Shown one piece after another: positions 17,880-25,139 of a stretch of 42,023 bases of DNA. The translations under genes were made by a program, and so were the position numbers. The stretch spans positions 4,467,511 through 4,509,533 of the forward strand of contig CP070746.1 in the NCBI GenBank assembly GCA_020348305.1, given 5' to 3'. Numbering within the stretch: the stretch's first letter is position 1; every line of letters starts with the position of its first letter. The stretch is from Desulfobacterales bacterium (GTDB taxonomy: Bacteria > Desulfobacterota > Desulfobacteria > Desulfobacterales > JAHEIW01). Under the pieces are notes generated by a model, which saw nothing but the letters and a program-made list of their open reading frames with translations, did not search any database and was not told the origin of the DNA.

Positions 17880-19439
17880 ATGCTTAATCATTTGAAATAC
17901 AAATTGCCGGACGGGTATGAAGAACAGCGGTTCATTCGCAAATTGGCCGATCAATATGCGATTAAAAAAGAGCCAGCCATTGCTGAGCACTTTACGATTT
18001 ACGATACGTTTGATTGGCGTTTATTTAACAAATCCCTTGTCTTGTATGGGTCTGGAAATAAACTATTTTTACGCAAACTGGCTAAAAGCGAAATTATGCA
18101 AAGCATAGAAATCAGCCCGCTACCTGTTTTTATATGGGAGTTTCCAGATAGTGAATTAAAGAACCAGTTGGCACCGATCATAAAAATGCGGGCACTTCTT
18201 GAACTTGTTGACGTGCATTCCCGATCAATCCCTTATCGCATTTTGAACCCAGATGAAAAAACAGTGGCACGATTGGCTTATGAAGAAATTCGACCGTCCC
18301 GAAATAAAGATGAACCGGCCTTGGCGGCCTATTTATGGTTGAAACCCGTTAAAGGATACCCTAAGTATTTGCGAAATTTGGCCAAACAAATTGAAGAAGC
18401 CGGGCTTACAGTAAGTGAAAAAGATGATATTTATTTTAAAGCACTGGAGGTGGTCGATAAAAAGCCGGGTAGTTATTCTGCAAAAGTAAATATTCAACTC
18501 GACCCGGCTATGCGCTCTGATGAAGCCACAAAAATCATTTTGCGCTTTTTGTTGCAGGTCATGCGGATCAACGAAGCCAATATTGAAAAGGAACTTGATA
18601 CAGAATTCTTACATGATTTCCGGGTGGCTATTCGCAGGACCCGTTCGGCGTTGAGTCAAATAAAATATGTTTTTCCTACAGAGACAACCGACCGATTTAA
18701 GAAAAATTTTGCTTTTGTGGGTAAACTCTCCAACGAGTTACGGGATTTGGATGTCTACCTCCTCAATGAGGATACTTACAAAGCCATGCTTCCCCCTGTT
18801 TTGCAGGACGATATTGACCCGTTGTTTGACTATTTACGCAAAAAACGATCAACGGCCTTACACAGTGTCATTCGCGGTTTGAAAACGAAAAAATATGCAA
18901 AGATTTTAAAAGATTGGGAGGTTTTCTTGAATGAACCACATCAGGATTCTAAACTGGCAGTTAATGCCGAGCTTCCCATAATTGATTTGGCTCGCAAAAG
19001 AATCTATAAGAAATACCAAGGTGTTGTAAAAACCGGTAACCAGATCCTTGAGAACGCCGAGGACAAGATGCTGCATGTTCTGAGAATTGAATGCAAGAAA
19101 TTGCGATACTTGATGGAGTTTTTCTCCAGTCTGTTTCTCCCTAAAAAAATAAATATCTTGATTGAGCAATTGAAAATATTACAAGACAACTTAGGGGACT
19201 TTAACGATCTCTGTATTCAAGGAGAATATCTTCTGAACATTACCAAGGAATTGCCCGCAACCCATCAGCAGGCAAAAAAAACCCTTGTGGCAATCGGCAG
19301 CCTGATCGGAACGTTGGATCAAGAGAGACAGCGAAATAAAGATGCGTTTGCCAAAATCTTTACAGACTTTGCATCGGCTGCAAATAAAAAGCTATTCCAA
19401 GAACTTTTCGCCTCACAAACGCAAGGGGATGTTACATGA
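17880..19439 (+). CDS. CHAD-domain protein with CYTH-like N-terminal region
   Basis: CHAD domains are alpha-helical, basic modules that bind polyphosphate and target proteins to polyphosphate granules. Here the CHAD domain spans about residues 215-500: the first half carries FLHDFRVAIRRTRSAL, and the second half carries MLHVLRIECKKLRYLMEFF, the two conserved basic helices. Residues about 1-200 look like a diverged CYTH-type region (YDTFDWRLF, LFLRKLAK). The stop overlaps the ATG of the ParA gene (ATGA), so the two are co-translated. GC content drops sharply compared with ppk1. The likely role is granule surface binding. Confidence 0.88.
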   Translation: MLNHLKYKLPDGYEEQRFIRKLADQYAIKKEPAIAEHFTIYDTFDWRLFNKSLVLYGSGNKLFLRKLAKSEIMQSIEISPLPVFIWEFPDSELKNQLAPIIKMRALLELVDVHSRSIPYRILNPDEKTVARLAYEEIRPSRNKDEPALAAYLWLKPVKGYPKYLRNLAKQIEEAGLTVSEKDDIYFKALEVVDKKPGSYSAKVNIQLDPAMRSDEATKIILRFLLQVMRINEANIEKELDTEFLHDFRVAIRRTRSALSQIKYVFPTETTDRFKKNFAFVGKLSNELRDLDVYLLNEDTYKAMLPPVLQDDIDPLFDYLRKKRSTALHSVIRGLKTKKYAKILKDWEVFLNEPHQDSKLAVNAELPIIDLARKRIYKKYQGVVKTGNQILENAEDKMLHVLRIECKKLRYLMEFFSSLFLPKKINILIEQLKILQDNLGDFNDLCIQGEYLLNITKELPATHQQAKKTLVAIGSLIGTLDQERQRNKDAFAKIFTDFASAANKKLFQELFASQTQGDVT

Positions 19440-20206
19440 CAACGCTGGCACTTTACAGTAATAAAGGCGGAGTAGGTAAGACCACCGCCGCAGTAAACTT
19501 ATCCTATCTGGCAGCGCAGACCGGCGCTAAAACCCTGATCTGCGATCTGGATCCCCAAAGTTCAGCAACCTACTATTTCCGGGTAAAACCCAAACTGAAG
19601 TCCGGGGCAAAGGGATTCATTAAAGGCGGCAAGCAGGTTTATAAAAGTGTCAAAGGCACGGATTATGAAAACCTGGATCTGCTGCCGGCAGATTTCTCTC
19701 TTCGCAATTTGGATGTCACTTTTGATAAGATGAAACGTTCAAAAATACGGCTAAAAAAAATTCTATATCCGTTTAAGTGTGAATATAACTTAATCATTTT
19801 GGATTGTCCGGTTACCATCGGTATTCTGGCCGAAAATATATTCAACGCTGTTGACTACACGCTTGTTCCACTGATTCCAACAACGCTTTCTGTGCGAACG
19901 CATAGACAACTGTTGTCTTTCTGCAAAAAGAAAAAATATGATGTTGGGAAGATTTACACCTTTTTTTCAATGGTCGATCGGCACAAAAAAATGCACCTGG
20001 AACTCATGACCAGAGTGGTAAGGGAGTTTAACGGTGTTTTAAAAAGCCTTATCCCATATTTAGCACAGATCGAAAAAATGGGAATTCACCGAGAGCCGGT
20101 TGCGGTCTACTCACCAGGATCAGTGGCTTCAAAATCATATCAAAACCTATGGGACAAAATTCAAGAATCCATACTTTATCCGAATAGAGAAGGGAGTCAC
20201 CAATGA
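19436..20206 (+). CDS. ParA/MinD-family ATPase in the polyphosphate operon
   Basis: Deviant Walker A ATPase: SNKGGVGKTT with the signature lysine at residue 10 and P-loop lysine 15, then LICDLDPQSSAT (Walker A'), and LIILDCP (Walker B, about 120). Such ATPases move or space cargo (plasmids, chromosomes, carboxysomes, receptor arrays) on the nucleoid. Between residues about 50 and 75 lies a lysine/glycine-rich insertion (KPKLKSG, KGFIKGGKQVYK). It overlaps the CHAD gene upstream and the kinase-like gene downstream by ATGA each, and no ParB gene or parS-like site is present. A role in polyphosphate-granule positioning is inference. Confidence 0.9.
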   Translation: MTTLALYSNKGGVGKTTAAVNLSYLAAQTGAKTLICDLDPQSSATYYFRVKPKLKSGAKGFIKGGKQVYKSVKGTDYENLDLLPADFSLRNLDVTFDKMKRSKIRLKKILYPFKCEYNLIILDCPVTIGILAENIFNAVDYTLVPLIPTTLSVRTHRQLLSFCKKKKYDVGKIYTFFSMVDRHKKMHLELMTRVVREFNGVLKSLIPYLAQIEKMGIHREPVAVYSPGSVASKSYQNLWDKIQESILYPNREGSHQ

Positions 20207-20946
20207 GCCGATTCGTTATGTTATCGGGACCATCGTGTGTGGGAAAGGGTCCTCTTTATAGTGCATTGCGCAAGTTTTATCCTGATCTGGCAGGCAGATT
20301 AAAGCAGATCGTCCTGTACAACAGCCGTGACCCAAGGCCCGGAGAACAGGAAGGCGTGGACTATTTTTTCCGGTCCCGGGCCGAAATCGAAGAACTCGCC
20401 AAAAGGCCCGGATTCACATCTGCTGTTGTTCGGGGAGATTTACAAGCCATCGAGGTAGCCAGTATTCAGGCGATTCTTGACCAGGATAAGGACGCTTTTT
20501 TTGAGGGCAACCCGTTCATTCCGGCCAAACTCGGTGAATTGAAGGAATTACAGGAAATTCCGACGCTTCGGATTTTTCTCTCCCCCCTTTCCCAGCAGGA
20601 AATTTTTTTTCTTAAAAACCCGGAGCAGCGAACCGATCTTGAAAAATTACTGCCGGATATTATGCGCCGGAAACTGTTACGCCGCACCAAACGCCAGAAA
20701 ATCAACCTCTCGTTAAAAGATCTGGAAAACATCGAAAAACGCGTCGCCAGCGCCATTGTAGAGTTGAGGGAGGCCTGGAAATTCGATTATGTTATTCCCA
20801 ACCACGACGGCGAAGACAGCGAGCACTGGGATGCGTTTTATTACCCCATAGGAGATGCGCGCAAGGCACTTTTGGCCTTTGCCGCGCTTCTGCAAAGCGA
20901 GACGCCATCTGACGTGGAGCGTTGGGAAAAGGATCTGGTGCCTTAA
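20203..20946 (+). CDS. Guanylate-kinase-like protein with aberrant P-loop
   Basis: The protein of 247 residues starts like guanylate kinase: VMLSGPSCVGKGPL, then SRDPRPGEQEGVDYFFRSR, which equals the GMP-binding segment of GMP kinases. The Walker A lacks the Ser/Thr after the lysine (GKG instead of GKS/T), which normally holds magnesium, so nucleotide kinase activity may be lost or altered. The helical lid region (about 135-180) is arginine/lysine-rich: MRRKLLRRTKRQK. It is coupled to the ParA gene by ATGA. A true Gmk would normally be about 205 residues and lie with rpoZ. Function unknown. Confidence 0.75.
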   Translation: MSRFVMLSGPSCVGKGPLYSALRKFYPDLAGRLKQIVLYNSRDPRPGEQEGVDYFFRSRAEIEELAKRPGFTSAVVRGDLQAIEVASIQAILDQDKDAFFEGNPFIPAKLGELKELQEIPTLRIFLSPLSQQEIFFLKNPEQRTDLEKLLPDIMRRKLLRRTKRQKINLSLKDLENIEKRVASAIVELREAWKFDYVIPNHDGEDSEHWDAFYYPIGDARKALLAFAALLQSETPSDVERWEKDLVP

Positions 20947-21149
20947 ACCGTCAACTTGCAATGATCCTAGCTTTGCTATACGCGTGGACGCATAATCAAC
21001 ACTGAATACGTTCACCGCCCGCTCACCCCGCATTCGCGGAGTTGCGCTCCAGGCGCCGAGGACGCAGACACTTTATAATTTTCACCTTTGGTGTAATCTT
21101 CATCCACCTCTAATAGGGTGATGATTGACTGTCGAAAAACAGAGGAAGA
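20947..21149. other. Intergenic spacer with small GC-rich hairpins
   Basis: Between the kinase-like gene and the CYTH-like gene there are two short hairpins, CCGC-ATTC-GCGG near 21028-21039 and GGAG-TTGCG-CTCC near 21038-21050. They resemble fragments of a palindromic repeat but have no T-run. No coding sequence is recognised. Confidence 0.35.
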
Positions 21150-21752
21150 ATGCAAGAGATACGGCCACGCTATGAGTTTCGTGCATTTGCCCAACATTTT
21201 GGTCTAGTGGAAGAAAAGATGCGCAAACTTTCTAAATTGGAAAAATTCCGGGAAAGTTCGGAAATTTACATTTTATCCCCAGGCAATAATGAGAACAATA
21301 TAAAAATCCGCTATGATACGTTGGATATTAAGGTTTTAGTTAAAACAGAAAAAGGACTCCAGCAATGGAACCCTCGAATGAGGGGAGAATTCCCGATGAA
21401 GATGGAGGTTATCCGAGATGAGGTGTTTGCTGCTCTGGGTGTGGCGGTTTCTGAATTCAATCGGGCTGAATATACGTTGGAGCAATATCTTGAGGAAATC
21501 ATTAAACCCCATCCGGAGACGGTATTAGCCCGAGTATTCAAACGCCGTTTTGGTTATACGATCAACGGGTGTATCAGTGAGATTGCGGATCTGCTCGTTA
21601 ACGGGGCCGCCATTAAAACGGTTGCAGTGGAGTCCGTGGACGTTGAAGCTATATTGAAAGCCAAAGAAATTTTAGGATTGCAGGAATATGAAAATGTGAA
21701 TTATTTGTTGGCAATCAAGCGAATACTAGGCATGGAACCCCTTACGGATTAA
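21150..21752 (+). CDS. CYTH-like polyphosphate-island protein
   Basis: A 200-residue protein whose first half resembles a diverged CYTH domain: RYEFRAFAQHF, SSEIYILSPG, NNIKIRYDTLDIKVLV and GLQQWNPRMRGEFPM. CYTH domains bind triphosphate-type ligands in a basic tunnel, but the classical ExExK opening is not conserved here. The second half (about 100-200) has EVLRDEV-like helices and a segment similar to the TGF-like regulatory region, with no motif that I can name. RBS AGAGGAAGA precedes the ATG. It lies between the CHAD operon and a canonical CYTH gene, so a polyphosphate or nucleotide-triphosphate role is likely but unproven. Confidence 0.65.
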   Translation: MQEIRPRYEFRAFAQHFGLVEEKMRKLSKLEKFRESSEIYILSPGNNENNIKIRYDTLDIKVLVKTEKGLQQWNPRMRGEFPMKMEVIRDEVFAALGVAVSEFNRAEYTLEQYLEEIIKPHPETVLARVFKRRFGYTINGCISEIADLLVNGAAIKTVAVESVDVEAILKAKEILGLQEYENVNYLLAIKRILGMEPLTD

Positions 21753-21843
21753 ATGCATTTTAATTCAGGTCTGGGCCAGGGATTTCGAATTTATCGGACA
21801 CGCTGGAGCCCAAAAAACAAAAAAATAATTTTCTGAGAATGCT

Positions 21844-22302
21844 ATGGCCAAGGAAATCGAAAGAAAATTTCTGGTAAAAAACGGAGCCTGGCGTCAAGAA
21901 AAAGGAACCAAGTATCGTCAGGGTTATTTAAACAGTGCGAAAGAACGAATAGTGCGTGTGCGCACCATTAACAATAAAGCCTACCTGACGATTAAGGGAA
22001 TTACAGTCGGCGCGTCCCGCATGGAATTCGAATATGAGATCCCCCGGAAGGACGCCGATGGATTGCTGGATATCTGTGAAAAACCGCTGATTGAGAAAAT
22101 CCGTTATAAGGTAAAGGAAGGTGGCTTTCTTTGGGAAATTGATGAATTCTTCGGGGAAAACCAAGGGTTAATCGTAGCTGAAGTGGAACTGGAAAGTGAA
22201 GATCAAAACTTCCCCAAGCCCGATTGGGTAGGAGAAGAGGTCACCGGAGACCCCCGTTATTTTAATTCCAACCTGATCCAAAATCCGTATACAAAGTGGT
22301 AG
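21844..22302 (+). CDS. CYTH-domain protein (tripolyphosphatase / adenylate cyclase class IV-like)
   Basis: Canonical single CYTH domain of 152 residues. It opens with EIERKFLVK (the ExExK signature), then YRQGYLN, RIVRVRTINNKAYLTIK, EFEYEIP, and ends with WEIDEFFGENQGLIVAEVELE. The same size and layout are found in bacterial tripolyphosphatases such as NeuTTM and in putative class IV cyclases. Inorganic tripolyphosphatase activity fits the polyphosphate context best. All acidic and basic tunnel residues that I can judge by eye are present. Confidence 0.85.
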   Translation: MAKEIERKFLVKNGAWRQEKGTKYRQGYLNSAKERIVRVRTINNKAYLTIKGITVGASRMEFEYEIPRKDADGLLDICEKPLIEKIRYKVKEGGFLWEIDEFFGENQGLIVAEVELESEDQNFPKPDWVGEEVTGDPRYFNSNLIQNPYTKW

Positions 22303-22425
22303 CTGTTGCATGTTCTTCCAAGTAAAATGAATAGCGGAACGTTATGTTTACAAGCCTATATTTCGTTATTAAGTTAAACAGGCTTAAATAGTCATGCAGG
22401 TATTATAACGATAAAGGAGAAAGAT

Positions 22426-22590
22426 ATGGCAAAAAAGACAATAGAGCTTTGCAAATGGAAGCAGGACGATATAACTAAAAAACTTGAAAAGTTCAGTGAT
22501 ATTGTCAGAAATCCAAAATTCATATGCACAAAATGCGGAAGAGTGGCTGACAAAAAAAAGTGGTTGCATAAACCAGTTGGATTAAAGTAA
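22426..22590 (+). CDS. Small CxxC zinc-knuckle protein
   Basis: A 54-residue frame beginning MAKKTIELCKWK with AAAGGAGA eight bases upstream. It has one knuckle FICTKCGRVADKKKWL near residues 32-47 and is basic (14 lysines by count). I recall similar short proteins in anaerobic deltaproteobacteria but know no function. It sits between the CYTH gene and sixA. Confidence 0.65.
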   Translation: MAKKTIELCKWKQDDITKKLEKFSDIVRNPKFICTKCGRVADKKKWLHKPVGLK

Positions 22591-22635
22591 TAACCTAATT
22601 GAGAGTTTTCGCTCATCTGCCATCGGTGGTAAAAA

Positions 22636-23133
22636 ATGAAAACCCTTTATCTAGTCCGACATGCCAAATCAAGTTGGAAATATCCCAACTTGGATGATTT
22701 TGAAAGACCCCTAAACAAGCGTGGTCGCAAGAGTGCCCCGTTTATGGGAAAAATTCTCAAAAAGTTAAAGGTGGCACCGGACTTCATTATATCCAGCCCG
22801 GCAAACAGAGCTGCAATGACCGCACGGATTATCGCCGATATAATCAATTATCCGCTTGAGAAAATTCGATACAGCGAAAGCATTTATGAATTCAGTGAAG
22901 ATGCCTTAATTCATGTCGTTAAAGATATTGACGACGCCGTAAATAAGGCGATGGTCGTCGGTCATAATCCGGCATTAAATGGGTTGGCCAATTATATTGG
23001 TGATCAGTCGATCAGCAATATACCCACCTGTGGCGTTTATTGCGTGGAATTAGATATTACTGAATGGGCAAAAATTGGTGTGCAATGCGGTAAATCAAAA
23101 TTCTTTGAATTTCCTAAAAAGCATACTTCATGA
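22636..23133 (+). CDS. sixA: Phosphohistidine phosphatase SixA
   Basis: Histidine phosphatase superfamily, SixA branch, which removes phosphate from phosphohistidine in HPt domains or phosphotransfer proteins. The RHA(K) catalytic start LYLVRHAKSSW (residues 4-14), the DFERPLNKRGRK segment, ISSPANRAAMTA with the second catalytic arginine, and VVGHNPAL with the second histidine are visible. The length of 165 is normal. In this context it could act on phosphohistidine of PPK-type enzymes, but this is speculation. A heptamer array follows the stop codon immediately. Confidence 0.88.
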   Translation: MKTLYLVRHAKSSWKYPNLDDFERPLNKRGRKSAPFMGKILKKLKVAPDFIISSPANRAAMTARIIADIINYPLEKIRYSESIYEFSEDALIHVVKDIDDAVNKAMVVGHNPALNGLANYIGDQSISNIPTCGVYCVELDITEWAKIGVQCGKSKFFEFPKKHTS

Positions 23134-23167
23134 TTGACCATTATAAATTGTCAATAATCAATGCGAG
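23133..23167. repeat. Degenerate heptamer array (unit like ATTGTCA)
   Basis: Five units in phase: ATTGACC, ATTATAA, ATTGTCA, ATAATCA, ATGCGAG. It begins at the stop codon of sixA and ends 43 bases before the lysine-rich gene. Confidence 0.5.
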
Positions 23168-23209
23168 GTGAGTCTTGGTGAAAATGATTTAAAAAAGGAG
23201 GAGGACACT

Positions 23210-23323
23210 ATGGCAAAAAAGAAAGAAAAAAAAGGGAAAAAAGACCAGCCAAAGAAAAAGGGCAAAAACGTCCAAGCTAAGAAAAAAGCCAAAAAGAAAG
23301 AAAAAAAAGGGAAAAAAAAGTAA
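23210..23323 (+). CDS. 37-residue lysine-rich protein
   Basis: A short frame with a very strong ribosome-binding site (AAAAAAGGAGGAGG) begins MAKKKEKKGKKDQPKKK and ends GKKK; 22 of its 37 residues are lysine, and there is no hydrophobic segment. A segment similar to MAKKKEKKGKK recurs near the end (KAKKKEKKGKKK). The composition resembles histone-H1-like or polyphosphate-binding tails. It lies in a polyphosphate gene island. Because poly-A/G DNA can give such frames by chance, the strong RBS is the main support. Confidence 0.55.
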   Translation: MAKKKEKKGKKDQPKKKGKNVQAKKKAKKKEKKGKKK

Positions 23324-23324
23324 T

Positions 23325-23520
23325 AAAGGAGCTATCCATCCCCGAATCGATGCCACTGCCTTCGGCTCCATCACCATCGAAGTACGTGAAATCGCAAACG
23401 ATGTCATCCTAAGGTTGAATGGCGCAGTTGAAAAACGCAAGAAGAAGCTATCTAAAAAGGGCAATCTGGTCCAGGGGGGTCGGCCTGCCCTTCTTATGCT
23501 TTTTCTAAATTATCCGTCAT
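23325..23520 (+). pseudogene. Relic of a Mth938-like (DUF498) domain protein
   Basis: Reading from about 23340 the frame gives IDATAFGSITI, NDVILRLNG and EKRKKKLSKKG, which match the start of the small Mth938-like domain proteins (FGsItIdG ... DViIrl.G ... kRkkkLSK). No ATG or other good start exists; the position expected for it reads ATC/CAT behind a GGAG. The expected glycine of the IDG turn is replaced, and after GNLVQ the frame runs into unrelated sequence and stops at about 23520. It is probably a decayed gene between the two convergent halves of the island. Confidence 0.45.
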
Positions 23521-23940
23521 AGCAAGGAAAATATCCGTATCCCGGATAAGACCTACTGCTTTATCATCTTCATATACCGGAAGAACGCTTAGATTTTTTT
23601 GGACAATCGTTCTGAGACCCTCCTCCAAGCTGGCATTCGCATCAATAGTTCCCTTGACCTTCAACATGATGTCCTTTACTGCCAGTTTTTCCGGCAACCC
23701 TCCAATTTGCGGGAAATAATTCTCGAGAAAACACCTAAAATTTAATATTCCCAGCAGTTTATCATTTTCATCAGTGACCAGGACGGCGCGGGGACCTGCT
23801 GCGGTGCGCATACCGCCGTCCAACTCGAAAAATGATTTTCTTAATGATAATGCCGCCGCCCTCAAAGTGGAGTCCGGGGCAATCGTTGCGTAATTTTCAA
23901 TAGGAATCATTCTCTCTCTGATTGACTGTTTTAATGGCAT
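23494..23940 (-). CDS. CBS-domain pair protein
   Basis: Two CBS motifs form one Bateman module. The first (about residues 14-75) contains AVLVTDENDKLLGILN; the second (about 88-148) contains VKDIMLK, LEEGLRTIVQKNLSVLPVYEDDKAVGLIRDTDIF. Such modules bind adenine nucleotides and act as energy or redox sensors. The ATG at 23940 is chosen because GAGAGGGGG lies seven bases upstream; an upstream TTG is unlikely. Length is 148 residues. It is followed upstream by the PPK2 genes on the same strand and may sense the ATP state linked with polyphosphate. Confidence 0.85.
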   Translation of the reverse strand: MPLKQSIRERMIPIENYATIAPDSTLRAAALSLRKSFFELDGGMRTAAGPRAVLVTDENDKLLGILNFRCFLENYFPQIGGLPEKLAVKDIMLKVKGTIDANASLEEGLRTIVQKNLSVLPVYEDDKAVGLIRDTDIFLAMTDNLEKA

Positions 23941-24088
23941 GGCTTTTCCCCCTCTCAAAAATATGGCTAACTAACAAGTAAATTCGTTTCGCTTATTCCA
24001 ACATTCATTGCTCTTAGGACCAATGAATTAATTTTTAAAACCAAAAGGGTTTACCCGCGCAGTGGGGTATAAATTCCGATACATATAT

Positions 24089-25093
24089 TTATCCGGGTAA
24101 TTCAGTGGGTTTCAATAAGTGCTGTTCAAGGAATCTTATTTCCTCAATACCCGATATCACAATGTTGGGATCGGTCCGCAGTTCTTTCTTAGAGATTTTG
24201 CCTTCATAATCGATTTTGGACAAGATATGCTTGATGCAGTTGAGTCGGGCCAATTTTTTGTTGTCCGATCGAATGATTGTCCAGGGGGAAAGTGTTCGGT
24301 TGGTTTCGTTCAGCATCTGGAACTTTCTGACAGTATAATCATCCCACAGTTCTTGAGCCATTCTATCAACCGGGGAAATCTTATACTGCTTTAGCAGATC
24401 GGTCTCTCTGGAGTCAAATCGACGCAGTTGTTCTTCTTTAGAAACAGAGAAGAAAAATTTGAATAAAATGATGCCATCCTTGACCAGCATCTCCTCGAGC
24501 AGGGGAACATCTTTTAAAAACCGCTTGTTTTGCTCATCGGTGCAAAATCCCATTACGGGTTCAACCATGGCGCGGTTATACCAACTGCGGTCGAAAAGTA
24601 CGATCTCACCGGCCGAGGGAAGTTCTTGAACATACCTTTGAAAATACCATTGGGTCCGTTCCGTGTCGCTGGGTGTCAGGAGGGCCACGACCCGTGTACC
24701 GCGTGGATTCAAATGCTCCGTAATCCTTTTGATTGTACCGCCTTTTCCGGCGGCATCCCGGCCCTCAAATAATGCCACGATACGTAATCCTTCACTCTTG
24801 ACATGCTTTTGCATCTTCAACAGTTCGATCTGCAGCTTGTGCAACTCCTGCTCGTAATCGAGAGTGAATTTTTTAACCCACACAGCCCGGCGGTTTTTCT
24901 TTTTTGGCTTATGCTTATTTTTAAAGGCGGTATGTTCAGATAATTTCGCCTTTAGCTTTTTGGGTTTGGTTTCGACTTTGTTATTTATTTCTTTTTTTTC
25001 TTTAGCTGCATCCTTTCCCTTTGCCAAAATTTGTTCTGATTCTGGTGTATTTAGGTCTTTGGATTTGGATTTCGTTTTGCTTTCTTTTGCCAT
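24089..25093 (-). CDS. ppk2: Polyphosphate kinase 2 (copy A) with lysine-rich leader
   Basis: PPK2 transfers phosphate between polyphosphate and nucleotides. It contains the Walker A LFEGRDAAGKGGTIKR (residues about 108-123), the Walker B/lid segment VLFDRSWYNRA, and the typical MGFCT and DSRETDLLKQYKISPVDR segments. The N-terminal 66 residues hold 22 lysines and lack homology to the core; the core begins near VKKFTLDYEQELHKLQ. ATG 25093 after GGGGG is preferred over ATG 25105. A second PPK2 lies 46 bases upstream on the same strand. Direction (NDP or NTP synthesis) cannot be told by eye. Confidence 0.92.
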   Translation of the reverse strand: MAKESKTKSKSKDLNTPESEQILAKGKDAAKEKKEINNKVETKPKKLKAKLSEHTAFKNKHKPKKKNRRAVWVKKFTLDYEQELHKLQIELLKMQKHVKSEGLRIVALFEGRDAAGKGGTIKRITEHLNPRGTRVVALLTPSDTERTQWYFQRYVQELPSAGEIVLFDRSWYNRAMVEPVMGFCTDEQNKRFLKDVPLLEEMLVKDGIILFKFFFSVSKEEQLRRFDSRETDLLKQYKISPVDRMAQELWDDYTVRKFQMLNETNRTLSPWTIIRSDNKKLARLNCIKHILSKIDYEGKISKKELRTDPNIVISGIEEIRFLEQHLLKPTELPG

Positions 25094-25139
25094 ATTTACC
25101 CCCATTCTGTTTTATAGATAAATAAAAAATCCATAGGAG

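Noticed and set aside
19436..20946. Plasmid partition or antiviral (CBASS-like) module suggested by ParA and cyclase/kinase-like genes
   Set aside because: No ParB, replication, effector or nuclease gene is near, and the neighbours are all linked to polyphosphate; the cyclase is 20 kb away.
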